From assembly GCA_964203235.1 (NCBI GenBank), contig CAXNLE010000002.1:1-64000 (forward strand): 64,000 bases of DNA, in the 5' to 3' direction. The DNA comes from BACL27 sp964203235 (lineage in GTDB: Bacteria > Actinomycetota > Acidimicrobiia > Acidimicrobiales > Ilumatobacteraceae). Under the pieces are notes generated by a model. That model was given only the letters and a program-made list of their open reading frames with translations. It had not been told where the DNA came from and made no database searches. Below are positions 1 through 9,059 of the stretch, one piece after another. The number at the start of each line of letters is the position of its first letter. The stretch's first letter is position 1. The position numbers and the translations under genes are program-made.

Positions 1-26
1 GGTGGTTGAGCCGAAGCCCAACCACC
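1..26 (-). terminator. hairpin terminator downstream of the fasciclin gene
   Basis: An 11-bp inverted repeat (arms 1-11 and 16-26, one G-U pair) closes on a four-base loop that reads TTCG on the minus strand. It lies 26 bases past the stop of the minus-strand fasciclin gene. Any T-tract would fall outside the window. Confidence 0.6.
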
Positions 27-52
27 CTAATTATTAAACTTCTAAATTGAAT

Positions 53-610
53 TTAGAGTTTTGTTACATCAACTGTCGATGGAACCAACACTGCATCAAT
101 TACGTGAATAACACCATTGCTTGCTTCTACGTCAGCCTGAGTTACTGTTGCGTCGTTTACTTTCACGCCCATTTCGGTTGCAAGTGTGAGGTTTGATCCC
201 TCAACTGATGGCACGTCGCCAGCAACAACATCTGTTGACATTACTTTTCCTGCTACTACGTGGTAAGTAAGAATTGACTTCAAAACTTCAACGTTTTCTG
301 GCAAGAGCAATTTCTCAAGAAGACCTTCTGGCAAAGCAGCAAATGCAGCATCACTTGGAGCGAATACTGTGAATGGGCCTTCACCTTGAAGTGTCTCTAC
401 CAAACCTGCTGCAGTGAGTGCTGCTACAAGAGTTGAGAAACCTTCTGTTGCACTTGCAACAGCAACAATGTCACCTGCTGCAACTGCTTCAGCAGCTGTT
501 TCTTCTGTTGCGGCTGCTTCTGTTGACTCTGTTGATTCTGAATCGCTACCGCATGCTGCAAATGAAATGCTTGCAACTAGCGCGAGTGCTACTAATTTAA
601 CTTTCTTCAT
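53..610 (-). CDS. fasciclin (FAS1) domain lipoprotein
   Basis: Predicted secreted, lipid-anchored protein of 185 residues. The N-terminus has a Lys-charged signal peptide ending in the lipobox SFAAC, with Cys20 the expected lipidation site. Residues 21-48 are a Thr/Glu/Ala-rich linker, and one FAS1 domain fills about 50-185, with the family features GPFTVFAPSDAAF, a YHVVAGK segment and the C-terminal NGVIHVIDAVLVP. FAS1 domains mediate adhesion or surface interactions; the ligand here is unknown. The gene is monocistronic and divergent from the hydrolase at 771, with a 160-bp intergenic region for both promoters. ATG is preceded by a purine-rich AAGGAGAATC Shine-Dalgarno on the minus strand. 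Confidence 0.93.
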   Translation of the reverse strand: MKKVKLVALALVASISFAACGSDSESTESTEAAATEETAAEAVAAGDIVAVASATEGFSTLVAALTAAGLVETLQGEGPFTVFAPSDAAFAALPEGLLEKLLLPENVEVLKSILTYHVVAGKVMSTDVVAGDVPSVEGSNLTLATEMGVKVNDATVTQADVEASNGVIHVIDAVLVPSTVDVTKL

Positions 611-770
611 TGGGGATTCTCCTTATTTGTTTGGGGGATTTATTCGGGGGGATTATTTATTATTAACCTGACCGTAAAAAATTAGTTCGTGAGATAGTTC
701 TCGTCAAGCCAATCAGGTGAATTTAAAGCAAACTAGATGTGATATCCGTCATTCAACTAAAGTTTCGTAA

Positions 771-1622
771 ATGACGATCAACTACTCACAACCACTAATC
801 GGCACCGAGCGTGTTATCACCTCAACAGACGGCACCAAAATCAGCACGGTCTCAATGGGATCAGACACCAGTGACAGAGTCGTAGTGCTCGCCCACGGTT
901 ATGCCGTTGATATGCACTGTTGGAACATAATCGCCACTGATCTAGTAAAACGCGGATACAAAGTAATCGCATTCGATCAACGCGGGCACGGGCGCAGCAC
1001 AGTTGGCAGCCAAGGTGTTGGCTCACAACAAATGGTCGATGACTATCTCGCAGTGTTGCGTGCCTATGAAGTTCGAAACGGGGTGTTAGTTGGCCACAGC
1101 ATGGGTGGGTTTATCGCAATTCGCGCACTCGTCGAACAATCAACCGCGATGGCACAACATCTGCGCGGCTGTCTGCTGATGGCGACGTTTGCAGGCGATA
1201 TAAATCGCAAAAATCTGCAGAACCGGGTGCAGATTCCGCTTATTAAGTCGGGCATTATGGGAAAATTTATTAGCAACAACGGCATCTCACGCAATTTTGC
1301 GAAGTCGTTGTTTGGCGATGTCAAAGACGCCGACATGATCAATGCGTTCATCGATTCATTCCGCCAAAGCGACCTCAAGTCACTTGTGCCGATTCTGATG
1401 GCATTCGTCAAAGAGAACCGTTATGCACAACTATCAGAGATCACGATGCCGTGCACAATTATCGTTGGCACGAAAGATAAGACGACTCCTCCGTTTCATA
1501 CCGACAAACTTCACGCGGGTATCAAAAACTCAAAGCTTGTTCGCGTCGCTGGCAAAGGCCACATGCTGAACTGGGAGGCGCCCGACGCTCTCGTACAAGA
1601 AATTATCGCCCTGGCAAACTAA
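771..1622 (+). CDS. alpha/beta hydrolase
   Basis: A 283-residue soluble alpha/beta hydrolase. It has the oxyanion segment VVLAHGYAVD, the DQRGHGRS block typical of epoxide-hydrolase/haloperoxidase relatives, the nucleophile elbow GHSMGG (Ser near residue 109), a late Asp in VGTKDKTTP and the catalytic His near 264 in GKGHMLNWE. Substrate cannot be inferred. The gene stands alone and converges on the transporter genes across a strong hairpin at 1668. Its last 27 or so codons are the best match in the window to a segment carried by five direct repeats at 30-43 kb, so a relative of this gene probably donated that segment. Confidence 0.9.
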   Translation: MTINYSQPLIGTERVITSTDGTKISTVSMGSDTSDRVVVLAHGYAVDMHCWNIIATDLVKRGYKVIAFDQRGHGRSTVGSQGVGSQQMVDDYLAVLRAYEVRNGVLVGHSMGGFIAIRALVEQSTAMAQHLRGCLLMATFAGDINRKNLQNRVQIPLIKSGIMGKFISNNGISRNFAKSLFGDVKDADMINAFIDSFRQSDLKSLVPILMAFVKENRYAQLSEITMPCTIIVGTKDKTTPPFHTDKLHAGIKNSKLVRVAGKGHMLNWEAPDALVQEIIALAN

Positions 1623-1667
1623 AGGGCCGCGGTCAAAGTTGCGGCAAGTGACCTGCAAATCTTGAAG

Positions 1668-1711
1668 AATTTGCTGCTCGGGCAGTGAAGGGACTGTCCG
1701 AGCAGCAAATT
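1668..1711. terminator. bidirectional hairpin terminator
   Basis: A 19-bp inverted repeat (1668-1686 with 1693-1711, a single G-U pair) with a 6-base loop sits between the convergent hydrolase and substrate-binding-protein genes. Short AT-rich runs follow on both sides. Confidence 0.75.
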
Positions 1712-1724
1712 GATCGTTTATAGA

Positions 1725-2771
1725 TTATTTAACTTTAGGTAACGCCTTCAAAGTCTTTTCGTACAACTTTGCATCAAACCAATTTGCCATATTGATTGGT
1801 CGCTTGACATTGCCTACTTGATACATAACATCAGCTTCGGCTTGAAATGCCTTAATCACGACATCATCAATTGGAGCAAAACCAGCTACTGAACCGTCAT
1901 ACAAAACGGTTGCAAGAGGTGTTGCAACAGCAGCAGGATAAGTAGGGAAAAATGTCTTGCTGAAAATCGCGATTCCACCAGTTCGATCAACAGAAAATTG
2001 CTTGTACATTTTCTGCCAACGCACCAATAAATCATTTGTCGCAGCAACTGCTTTTGCACTCTTCATAGTTTTAGTTGACTGCCAAAAGGCGAAATACCCG
2101 GCAAGATTACCGTTGCCTGTAGCAAGTACTTGAGCACCTGCGGCTTTTGCCATTGACAAGAATGGCTCAACAAGAACTGCCGCACCAACCGCACCAGTAT
2201 TCAATGCCGACATCGCAGCAAAAGGTGCAAGGTTGTTGAATGAAACGCTCGTTAGCGGAACTTGTGCTTTTTTCAAGGCAACGATTGCGAGATATTCGCT
2301 TTCGGTTCCCATTGATAACGCAAGTGATTTGCCTCGCAATCCAGCCATTGTTGTTACTCCAGCATCAAATGCTTTCTTTGACACGACAAGTGAAAATAAT
2401 GCACCAGGTGTTCGCTGAGGAGCAGTTACTGCAACAATTTTTACTGGCTGCTTGGCTGCCGCGGCAAAAACTGCTGGAACCATTGCTGTAGCGGCCAACT
2501 GAACTGATCCACCGACAGTTGCAGCAAGCGCCTCAGGTCCGGTGGCAAAAGTTACCCAGTTGATTTTGTAATCTGCACCTGTGTCACATGAATATGCGGC
2601 ACACATAACTTTAAACAAGCCACCCGAGTCGGCAACTGTCATGGTGTACCCAGACAAGTCGACTTCTTTAGGTGCCGACGATGCAGCATTGGCACTAACT
2701 GTGCCCATGCTGATTGCCGTTACTATCGCCAAACTGATTGCAAGTTTGACCTTACGATTTCCGATCTTCAT
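1725..2771 (-). CDS. ABC transporter substrate-binding protein, NMT1/SsuA-like
   Basis: A 348-residue exported binding protein. A classical signal peptide ends near residue 29 (SMGTVSANA), followed by an NMT1/THI5/SsuA-like fold with the block MVPAVFAAAAKQPVKIVAV and a central ALNTGAVGAAVLVEPF. Its genes lie directly upstream of an SsuB-like ATPase and SsuC-like permease read divergently in order but on the same strand, so it supplies substrate to that transporter; candidates are alkanesulfonates, nitrate-like anions or pyrimidine precursors. I chose ATG at 2771 because AAAGGGGA precedes it and the signal peptide starts there; the open frame continues upstream to 2825. Confidence 0.88.
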   Translation of the reverse strand: MKIGNRKVKLAISLAIVTAISMGTVSANAASSAPKEVDLSGYTMTVADSGGLFKVMCAAYSCDTGADYKINWVTFATGPEALAATVGGSVQLAATAMVPAVFAAAAKQPVKIVAVTAPQRTPGALFSLVVSKKAFDAGVTTMAGLRGKSLALSMGTESEYLAIVALKKAQVPLTSVSFNNLAPFAAMSALNTGAVGAAVLVEPFLSMAKAAGAQVLATGNGNLAGYFAFWQSTKTMKSAKAVAATNDLLVRWQKMYKQFSVDRTGGIAIFSKTFFPTYPAAVATPLATVLYDGSVAGFAPIDDVVIKAFQAEADVMYQVGNVKRPINMANWFDAKLYEKTLKALPKVK

Positions 2772-2848
2772 TCTTTGTCCCCTTTGTTTAGTTTGATTTC
2801 GGCTGCTATCTATTCGTCTATTCATCTGTTTATTAATTAATAATTTGT

Positions 2849-3574
2849 CTATAACTTTGTAGAAACCCCTAATGCGTGAAGCAAAGTTGATCGAAGTTCT
2901 ACAAATTTTGAGCCACCAACTTGACGTGGACGATCAAGTGCTACTTCAACTTGAATATCCAATTTTCCGTTATTAAGAACAACCACCCGATCGGCAAGCA
3001 CAATCGCTTCTTCAACATCGTGAGTTACCAATAAAGTTGCTGGCCGATACTTGGCGCAGAGTTGAGCAATGAGGTCTTGCATTTGCAAGCGCGTCAATGC
3101 ATCAAGCGCGCCGAAAGGTTCATCAAGCAACAACAGTTGTGGACGGCGAACAAGTGCTCTAGCCAGTGCGACACGTTGTGCCTCACCACCTGAAAGTGTT
3201 GCTGGCCATTTATTGACTAACGCACTAAGCCCAACTTCGCCGAGTGCATTTATCGCGTCACGCTTTGAGTCAGCACCTTTTGGTAGACCCAGCGCCACAT
3301 TTTGCCAGACCTTCATTGACTGAACTAACCGTGGCTCTTGAAAAACAACGGTGCGAATTTTTGGCACCCTAACAGTCCCCTGATTAGGGCTGTCAAGTCC
3401 GGATAGAAGGCGCAACAATGTTGTCTTGCCACTTCCACTCTTGCCAACAAGCGCGACAAATTCGCCCGAGTTCATCGAGAAATTTATATTGTCGAGTGCT
3501 ATCTGGGTTTCAGCACCAGAGTTGAACTCTTTAGTGACGCCATCTACTTGAACAGCCAGTGTTTGAGTACTCAT
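2849..3574 (-). CDS. ABC transporter ATP-binding protein, SsuB-like
   Basis: A 241-residue cytoplasmic ATPase of the nitrate/sulfonate/bicarbonate importer group. It shows Walker A GKSGSGKTT near residue 44, a Q-loop in VVFQEPRLV, the signature LSGGEAQRVALARALVRRP, Walker B LLLLDEPFGALD and the switch histidine in LLVTHDVEEA. The start overlaps the permease stop by four bases (ATGA), so the two are translationally coupled. It energises import through the permease at 3571 with the binding protein at 1725. Members of this subfamily carry sulfonates, taurine, nitrate or thiamine precursors; the sequence alone does not decide which. Confidence 0.9.
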   Translation of the reverse strand: MSTQTLAVQVDGVTKEFNSGAETQIALDNINFSMNSGEFVALVGKSGSGKTTLLRLLSGLDSPNQGTVRVPKIRTVVFQEPRLVQSMKVWQNVALGLPKGADSKRDAINALGEVGLSALVNKWPATLSGGEAQRVALARALVRRPQLLLLDEPFGALDALTRLQMQDLIAQLCAKYRPATLLVTHDVEEAIVLADRVVVLNNGKLDIQVEVALDRPRQVGGSKFVELRSTLLHALGVSTKL

Positions 3575-4410
3575 CTAACCGAAACTCCAGCGCGCCATCG
3601 CAATGTGTACCGCTCTACAACACGAATTAATAAATCTGCAAAAAGTCCTGCGAGAGCATAAATAATCACGCAGGCAAAGACTGCAAAGTTTTGCCCATAA
3701 TTTGCCGATCGGATTAGTAAGTTGCCGATGCCTGATTGTGCATTGATCTGCTCGGCGGCAACTAATGCCAATATTGAGACCACCATTGAAAGTCTTAAAC
3801 CAGTGAAAATATTTGGAAGCGCAAGCGGAATAATAACTTTGCGAACAGTTTGTTTGCGACTCAGACCAAATACTGAGGCACACTCAACAATTTTCTTGTC
3901 AACGTTTCGTACACCAGTCGAAGTGTTGGCATACATCGGGTAATAAGTTGCGAGAGAAATTAAGATAATTTTTGGAGATTCTCCGATACCGAACCACAAA
4001 ATAAACAATGGGGTTAGTGCAATAAAAGGTATTGCCCGAAACATTTGCAGCGGCGCATCAATCAGCTCTTCGCCAAGAGTTGTAAGACCAGCAAATAATC
4101 CGAGAATAAAACCTATAGATGCACCAATGAAAAGCCCCGACAGTGATCTACGCAACGACATACCGATTTGGCTTAGTAGAGAATCGTTTTGCCACAGCAG
4201 TGTCCACTGGCGAAAAACTTCAACAGGTGTTGGCATTGTGTTTTCAGGCAGCACGTCTGACCCGGCAAGTCGAGTCCATCCGGCAACAATTAAGACAGGC
4301 ACGATTAAACGAATAATCAGTGTGACAGAACTTCGCCTGACCTTGACGGCTTGAACTTGAGGTATGACGAGGTCAGCGTTCGATTCAACTGCTGACTCAT
4401 CGCTTTTCAA
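3571..4410 (-). CDS. ABC transporter permease, SsuC-like
   Basis: Integral membrane permease of the BPD_transp_1 family (279 residues from the chosen start). It has about six transmembrane segments and the cytoplasmic EAA-type loop around AKTYYPMYANTSTGVRNVD and ECASVFGLS. It is the first gene of the ssu-like operon. I chose TTG at 4410 because GGGGG lies 5 bases upstream; the open frame extends to a TTG at 4452 without a visible Shine-Dalgarno and would overlap the divergent gene. The short divergent space to 4474 must hold promoters for both directions. Confidence 0.85.
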   Translation of the reverse strand: MKSDESAVESNADLVIPQVQAVKVRRSSVTLIIRLIVPVLIVAGWTRLAGSDVLPENTMPTPVEVFRQWTLLWQNDSLLSQIGMSLRRSLSGLFIGASIGFILGLFAGLTTLGEELIDAPLQMFRAIPFIALTPLFILWFGIGESPKIILISLATYYPMYANTSTGVRNVDKKIVECASVFGLSRKQTVRKVIIPLALPNIFTGLRLSMVVSILALVAAEQINAQSGIGNLLIRSANYGQNFAVFACVIIYALAGLFADLLIRVVERYTLRWRAGVSVR

Positions 4411-4473
4411 AAAAGCCCCCACACACGAAGAATTATTTGCTTGCAGAAGCAAGTATATGTTATGTTTTTCAAG

Positions 4474-5778
4474 ATGTCAAATTTTGACCAAGCTGAAGTT
4501 GCAGCAGAGTCATATATATACCTCTACCCAATCGTCGTAATGGAGATCACTCGTCAGCAATATGCGGCAAAAACTCGAAGCCCACATGACGCAAACCTAC
4601 TATCACATAGTCGAACCCTCGCAAATCACAAGTGGAGATCAGTGGCTCGAACAAATATTGACACACTTGCATCGGGGGTCTGGCTCGACCTCTCAAAAAC
4701 TTCAGCGACGATGAAGATCGCAAAGTCTCAGTTGCGGTTTTATATGTATCAGTTTCTCGACATGTGGACAGATACCTATGCGGTGATCGGCAGCCGCACA
4801 GTTGGCAATGAAATGGTTCAATTGAGAATTGCACATTGCGCAGATGCCACTGTCAAGTCTGATGATGTTGACTTTCTGATTAAGTCGCCGACGCCAACAA
4901 CTTGGATCATCGGCCGAACCTACCCGAATGGAGACACAGATCTCGCAGATGCACACGAGCACCAAGACGGGGTGATCATTAATTACGATCAACCACACCA
5001 AGTTCAAGACAAGAATCAGGAAATTTCTTTCGCTGCCAACGTTCCACCTGTTGAGCAAGCGACCAAACTTACGGGCGCAGAGTTCTTTGAATTGGCATCA
5101 AGATTGATCGCCCAACAGGGCGTTCACCTCACTGATGGTTCTATGTCGTTACAACTCAGATCGCTTGGGTTCAATGTTGGCGAATTATATAAATATGAAA
5201 ATCAGCCTGCACTTATCAAGGCTGCAATTGATCAGGCACCAAAGCGTGCCGCAACAGCATTAACGGGCGTCTCAAATTCGTATAGACAAACCAGTAGCGG
5301 ATGGAGTATCGCACTAGACAACATCGGGACCTATGCCAATAATTATCTAACTCGCGCGATCATTGCCAAATATGGTCTTGCGGCGAACCCTCCGGAGGAC
5401 AGTGTCTATGCGAGTTTTGCGCCCCTGGATAAGCGTCTCGAACTTGACGGCGAAAATAAGTATCTAATCCATTTTGAAAAAGATCAGATACCACCCGCAA
5501 AGTTTTTTTGGTCACTTACGGTTTACGACCGTGACGGATTTATGATCCCAAATGAGTTGCGAAGATTCGGTATACGAAGTTGTGACAATCTTCAATATGG
5601 TTCAAATGGATCACTGGATATTTATTTAAGCCCAATAAAAACCGATCGGTTTCGAGAATCAAATTGGATTCCGACTGTCAAGGGTTTGGTCACTGCGACC
5701 ATACGCCTTTACGGGCCTTCGAACCATGTACTCACCGGCAACTGGGAGCCACCAGCATTTAGCCGAGTGGAAAATTAG
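4474..5778 (+). CDS. DUF1254/DUF1214 domain protein
   Basis: A 434-residue protein with the DUF1254 N-terminal region (AAESYIYLYPIVVMEITRQQ, then RTNIDTLASGVWLDLSK) and a C-terminal DUF1214 region (PPAKFFWSLTVYDRDGFM, ending NWIPTVKG then YGPSNHVLTGNWEPP). Proteins of this type often follow signal peptides; none is evident here. Molecular function is not established. The open frame begins at 4441, but ATG at 4474 gives the family-like start. It is divergent from the transporter and convergent with the MarR gene, whose stop it overlaps by four bases. Confidence 0.85.
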   Translation: MSNFDQAEVAAESYIYLYPIVVMEITRQQYAAKTRSPHDANLLSHSRTLANHKWRSVARTNIDTLASGVWLDLSKTSATMKIAKSQLRFYMYQFLDMWTDTYAVIGSRTVGNEMVQLRIAHCADATVKSDDVDFLIKSPTPTTWIIGRTYPNGDTDLADAHEHQDGVIINYDQPHQVQDKNQEISFAANVPPVEQATKLTGAEFFELASRLIAQQGVHLTDGSMSLQLRSLGFNVGELYKYENQPALIKAAIDQAPKRAATALTGVSNSYRQTSSGWSIALDNIGTYANNYLTRAIIAKYGLAANPPEDSVYASFAPLDKRLELDGENKYLIHFEKDQIPPAKFFWSLTVYDRDGFMIPNELRRFGIRSCDNLQYGSNGSLDIYLSPIKTDRFRESNWIPTVKGLVTATIRLYGPSNHVLTGNWEPPAFSRVEN

Positions 5779-6281
5779 GTCAGATTATGGTCGGCTTCAG
5801 CAAGGCTTTGCCTAATACGAGTAAGAAGTTTCGCCAACGTCTTCATTTCAGCCTCACTCAACTTACTGAACACAACTTCGCGGATCGTGTCAATATGCAC
5901 GGGACCATCTTCGTTCAATCGAGCAACACCGACCTTGGTTATTCGCACGATATTGCTTCTTTTGTCAAGTTTCGACTGATTTCTAGTTACCAAACCTTTG
6001 GCTTCCATGTCTTGAATAATTCGCGTAACACGGCTTGCCGACAGATTAAGTTTTTGAGATAGTTCTGTCATTGACATGCCGGATTCTAAAAAAACACCAG
6101 CGAGATACGCCAAAAGTGCTGCCTCAGCGAAATTCGTGTGCACTTGCATTTTTGATTTTGTTTGTTTGTCAATCACGCGAACAAGATCGGCAGAAATTTC
6201 TACCAACGGGATCCAAAACAAAGCCTCGTCATCAGAAAATAATTTATTTACGGCATTTGGTTTTGTAACTTTGTTAGCCAT
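5775..6281 (-). CDS. MarR family transcriptional regulator
   Basis: A 168-residue winged-helix regulator. The MarR core runs from about residue 45 to 145, with SMTELSQKLNLSASRVTRIIQ as the recognition helix region and DKRSNIVRITKVG as the wing. It is divergent from the esterase at 6356, the usual arrangement for a MarR repressor of a detoxification or catabolic gene. An imperfectly spaced inverted repeat overlaps its start codon (6272-6296), which would fit autoregulation. The ligand is unknown. Confidence 0.9.
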   Translation of the reverse strand: MANKVTKPNAVNKLFSDDEALFWIPLVEISADLVRVIDKQTKSKMQVHTNFAEAALLAYLAGVFLESGMSMTELSQKLNLSASRVTRIIQDMEAKGLVTRNQSKLDKRSNIVRITKVGVARLNEDGPVHIDTIREVVFSKLSEAEMKTLAKLLTRIRQSLAEADHNLT

Positions 6282-6296
6282 AAAAAAATACTAACA
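6272..6296. promoter_or_regulatory. possible MarR operator
   Basis: TGTTAG (6272-6277) and CTAACA (6291-6296) form a 6-bp inverted repeat with a 13-base AT-rich spacer, overlapping the MarR start codon in the divergent marR/esterase interval. Its placement suggests a repressor site; binding is inferred only. Confidence 0.35.
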
Positions 6297-6355
6297 CCAG
6301 ATAAAAATTCAACAGCATTAAAACTATAAATATTTAAAATTCAGAAAGACAAACA

Positions 6356-7390
6356 ATGAAGAACAAATACAAAAACAACGAACGCTTAGATCCACGTCTG
6401 CATAGTTTTATTAACTTGATTGGTGATGCGCCTGAAAAAAGAAACTTAACTAGAGACGAAGCTGTCACCGCAGCAAACACACCCGACGCAATAGCGGGTC
6501 GTGAGAAATGGCAGCAGTTTGTCAATCTCAGCGACAACGAACAAATTGCACCCTCTAAAGGTCTAAAGATTTGGTCAGAGAAAGTCACTTCACACCCAGA
6601 CAACAACTCGATCAACCTTCAAATAATCAGACCGGATACAGATCAAATTCTGCCATGCGTCTATTACATTCATGGTGGCGCGATGTCGCAACTGTCGTGC
6701 TATCTCGGCAATTATCGAGCGTGGGGAAAGATGATCGCAGCCCATGGCGTTGCCGTGGTGATGGTTGATTTCAGAAATTCGGTTGGCCCGAGTTCGGTTG
6801 AAGAAACCGGGCCGTTCCCATGCGGGTTAAACGACTGTCTAAGCGGACTCCGATGGATACATGACAACTCTGAGAAATTACGAATTGATTCTTCGCAAGT
6901 AACGGTTTCGGGTGACAGTGGCGGAGGCAATCTTTCAATGGCTCTCGCAATTACGTTGAACCGAAGTAATGAACTTAAGTTGATAGCTGGTCTCTATTTA
7001 TTTTGTCCCTACTTGATGGGTGACTACCCCAACGATGCTTTTCCAAGTTTTATTGAAAACAACAAAATCTTGCTAGACCTCAACGGCAATGGCCCTGTGC
7101 TCGGCTACGGAATCGAGCATTTAGAACAGCGAAATCCACTCGCATGGCCTTACTTTGCCCAAGACTCAGATCTAAAAGGTTTACCGCCAGTTGTGATTAG
7201 CGCAAACGAATGTGATCCATTGCGAGATGAAAACATATTCTTCTACCGAAAACTTTTAGCGGCTGGCGTTGCCGCGCGGTGCCGACTAATAATGGGCACG
7301 ATGCACGCAACTGAGATGTTTCTGCCAACGGCTTGCCCAGAAATTAGTCACGACGGCGCAGCCCATCTGGCATTGTTCGCAAAAAAATAA
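6356..7390 (+). CDS. alpha/beta hydrolase fold-3 esterase (HSL family)
   Basis: A 344-residue carboxylesterase of the hormone-sensitive lipase group. It has the HGGA oxyanion motif near residue 106, the nucleophile elbow GDSGGG with Ser near 188, the acidic residue in NECDPLRDE near 286 and the catalytic His in GTMHATEMF near 317. It is cytoplasmic with no signal peptide. It is divergent from the MarR regulator, which probably controls it. Substrate is unknown; relatives hydrolyse short acyl esters and drug-like compounds. Confidence 0.9.
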   Translation: MKNKYKNNERLDPRLHSFINLIGDAPEKRNLTRDEAVTAANTPDAIAGREKWQQFVNLSDNEQIAPSKGLKIWSEKVTSHPDNNSINLQIIRPDTDQILPCVYYIHGGAMSQLSCYLGNYRAWGKMIAAHGVAVVMVDFRNSVGPSSVEETGPFPCGLNDCLSGLRWIHDNSEKLRIDSSQVTVSGDSGGGNLSMALAITLNRSNELKLIAGLYLFCPYLMGDYPNDAFPSFIENNKILLDLNGNGPVLGYGIEHLEQRNPLAWPYFAQDSDLKGLPPVVISANECDPLRDENIFFYRKLLAAGVAARCRLIMGTMHATEMFLPTACPEISHDGAAHLALFAKK

Positions 7391-7400
7391 TTCTGCGTTG

Positions 7401-7425
7401 CCCTGGCGAGTTAGGCCCGCCAGGG
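7401..7425 (+). terminator. hairpin after the esterase gene
   Basis: Perfect 8-bp inverted repeat CCCTGGCG/CGCCAGGG (7401-7408 and 7418-7425) 10 bases past the esterase stop, without a clear T-tract. Termination is likely but not certain. Confidence 0.45.
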
Positions 7426-7445
7426 TCGAGAGTCGCTTCGAAGAG

Positions 7446-7613
7446 CTAACTGCTAACTATCTTTTTGAAAGTCTTGACATACTCGGAGGCTTCGGTTTGA
7501 CCTTTTGCCGCGAGTGCCGCTGCAAGATCGGCTTTTACCGCTGCTACGACTTTGTGTGTTCCGTTGCAATTCTTTTGTTCATCAGTTGTATATCCGCATC
7601 CGCATGTTCCCAT
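7446..7613 (-). CDS. small CDGSH-type iron-sulfur protein (divergent)
   Basis: A 55-residue ORF. The N-terminus reads MGTCGCGY and is followed by a CNGTHK block, giving Cys4, Cys6, Cys16 and His20. This is the ligand order of CDGSH iron-sulfur proteins (C-X-C, then C-[DN]-G-[STA]-H), but the gap between the second and third cysteine is one residue longer than in the usual consensus. The remainder is an amphipathic helix region ending in KTFKKIVSS. CDGSH proteins bind a 2Fe-2S cluster with three Cys and one His; a redox or regulatory role is inferred. The ATG follows a weak AAGAAAAGAG stretch. The gene is monocistronic between two hairpins or intergenic spaces. Confidence 0.65.
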   Translation of the reverse strand: MGTCGCGYTTDEQKNCNGTHKVVAAVKADLAAALAAKGQTEASEYVKTFKKIVSS

Positions 7614-7711
7614 AACTAAAACACTCTTTTCTTTTATTAATTTGGCAGGTTCAAGTTGCGCGATTCGCTACTTGTAGTCGTAAAGGTTATCCGCCGAGCA
7701 TTAAACCTCTA

Positions 7712-9007
7712 TCACCCAACTTTGAACGGTGCCGAGTCAAATGTCGCAACGGTCGCGCTAGTCGCCGACAAGGCAGTAATTGTGACAGACCAAGTACCGG
7801 CCTTCAACCCCGCGTAACCCGCGCTGAGCACACTTGGCGTAGCGCCAATGTTCAATAGTCTCACGATCGAACCGCCGTTCAGACGTTTAAGCGCGACCGA
7901 ATAACTTGCAACAGTTTTGTTCACGGTCGTGCCCTGATGTGCGACTGCAACAACGACGGCCTTTGATGGTCGAATACCGATTCGAATTGAACAGGCAAAC
8001 TGAGTTGATGGCAGTGCCGAATTGGCAACATCAACGGTGCTCGAGATTCGACCACTGATCGCGGGCACGAGACAGCCTTGTGTCGAAGTCGGCACAATTG
8101 TAGTTGCAGTTGTAGTTGTCGTTATCGTTGTCGCCGCGACAACGATAGTCAGCGTCGAAGTTGCAAAGTTGGTGCCATCTGTCGCCGTGACTATATAAGT
8201 AGTCTGCGTCGACACGACAGTCGGTGTTCCTGAGATTGCGCCCGTGGTTGCACTTAGAGTCAAACCAGTTGGCAAAGCCGGTGACACCGTGAAAGTCTTG
8301 GTGCCCGTGACAGTTGGTGCAGCAAAAACACTTGTCGTCGCAATCGCCGTGCCGACAACACCAGAAACAGCCTGACTCGCTGGAGTCATTATGGGTACGG
8401 CCGCGATCGTCAATCGCAATGTTGCTATCGCATAGTTGGTGCCATCGGCGGCTGTAACAACATAGGTTGTTGCATCTTTTGCCGAAGTTGCAGTGCCAGA
8501 AAGTACACCCGTTGACGAACTAAATAAAAGACCTGCAGGTAAGGCTGGGGCAATAGAGAAGTATTGAGTGCCAAGACCTGTTGAAGTGAACGCAGTCGTC
8601 GAAGTAATCACTGAACCGACTCGGCCCGTCACAGTCTGGGTGGCAGGCGAAAGCGTTGCGGTACCTGAAATTGCGATTGTGACTGTTGCTGTCGCCGAAG
8701 TCGCACCGTCTGAGACTGTCACTGTGTAGTTAGACGCCACACTAGAAGCCGTCGGAGTACCAGACACGACACCAGTTGAGCTGTTCATTGACAAACCTGC
8801 CGGAAGAGTTGGGCTAATCACAAATACTTTGGTACCGCTTATTCCTGTGACGGTATACGCAGTGGTCGCGGTGATCGCAGAGCCAACGACACCACTCACA
8901 GATTGAGCAGCCGGCGTTACTTGAGTATTTGCCAGCACAGTGTCACCACCAAGTTGTAAAGCGAAGGTTGATGCGATAATTGCAGACACTAAAAGAATTC
9001 GTTTCAT
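7712..9007 (-). CDS. secreted protein with three putative Ig-like (He_PIG) repeats
   Basis: A 431-residue exported surface protein. A signal peptide starts MKRILLVSAIIAS, then three repeats of about 75 residues each carry the pattern VSGVVGSAI...LPAGLSMNSSTGVVSGTP...YTVTVSDG, typical of the putative Ig domain family He_PIG. A Thr-rich linker follows, then a unique C-terminal domain with two cysteines. Such proteins usually sit on the cell surface and bind partners or carbohydrates. I chose ATG at 9007 because AAAAGGGG precedes it and the signal peptide begins there; the frame is open to 9103, but that extension runs into a duplicated NYN-gene fragment. Confidence 0.82.
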   Translation of the reverse strand: MKRILLVSAIIASTFALQLGGDTVLANTQVTPAAQSVSGVVGSAITATTAYTVTGISGTKVFVISPTLPAGLSMNSSTGVVSGTPTASSVASNYTVTVSDGATSATATVTIAISGTATLSPATQTVTGRVGSVITSTTAFTSTGLGTQYFSIAPALPAGLLFSSSTGVLSGTATSAKDATTYVVTAADGTNYAIATLRLTIAAVPIMTPASQAVSGVVGTAIATTSVFAAPTVTGTKTFTVSPALPTGLTLSATTGAISGTPTVVSTQTTYIVTATDGTNFATSTLTIVVAATTITTTTTATTIVPTSTQGCLVPAISGRISSTVDVANSALPSTQFACSIRIGIRPSKAVVVAVAHQGTTVNKTVASYSVALKRLNGGSIVRLLNIGATPSVLSAGYAGLKAGTWSVTITALSATSATVATFDSAPFKVG

Positions 9008-9059
9008 CGCAACCCCTTTTATCGTTCGGCGTATTGCACAAACCTTACTCCGCTGCTCT

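Noticed and set aside
4509..4530. ATATATACC-like match to the core AT motif
   Set aside because: It lies inside the DUF1254 coding sequence (YIYLYPI), a coincidence of Tyr/Ile codons.
7398..7619. Plus-strand 73-aa frame
   Set aside because: It is the antisense shadow of the CDGSH-like gene, and starts with TTG inside a hairpin.
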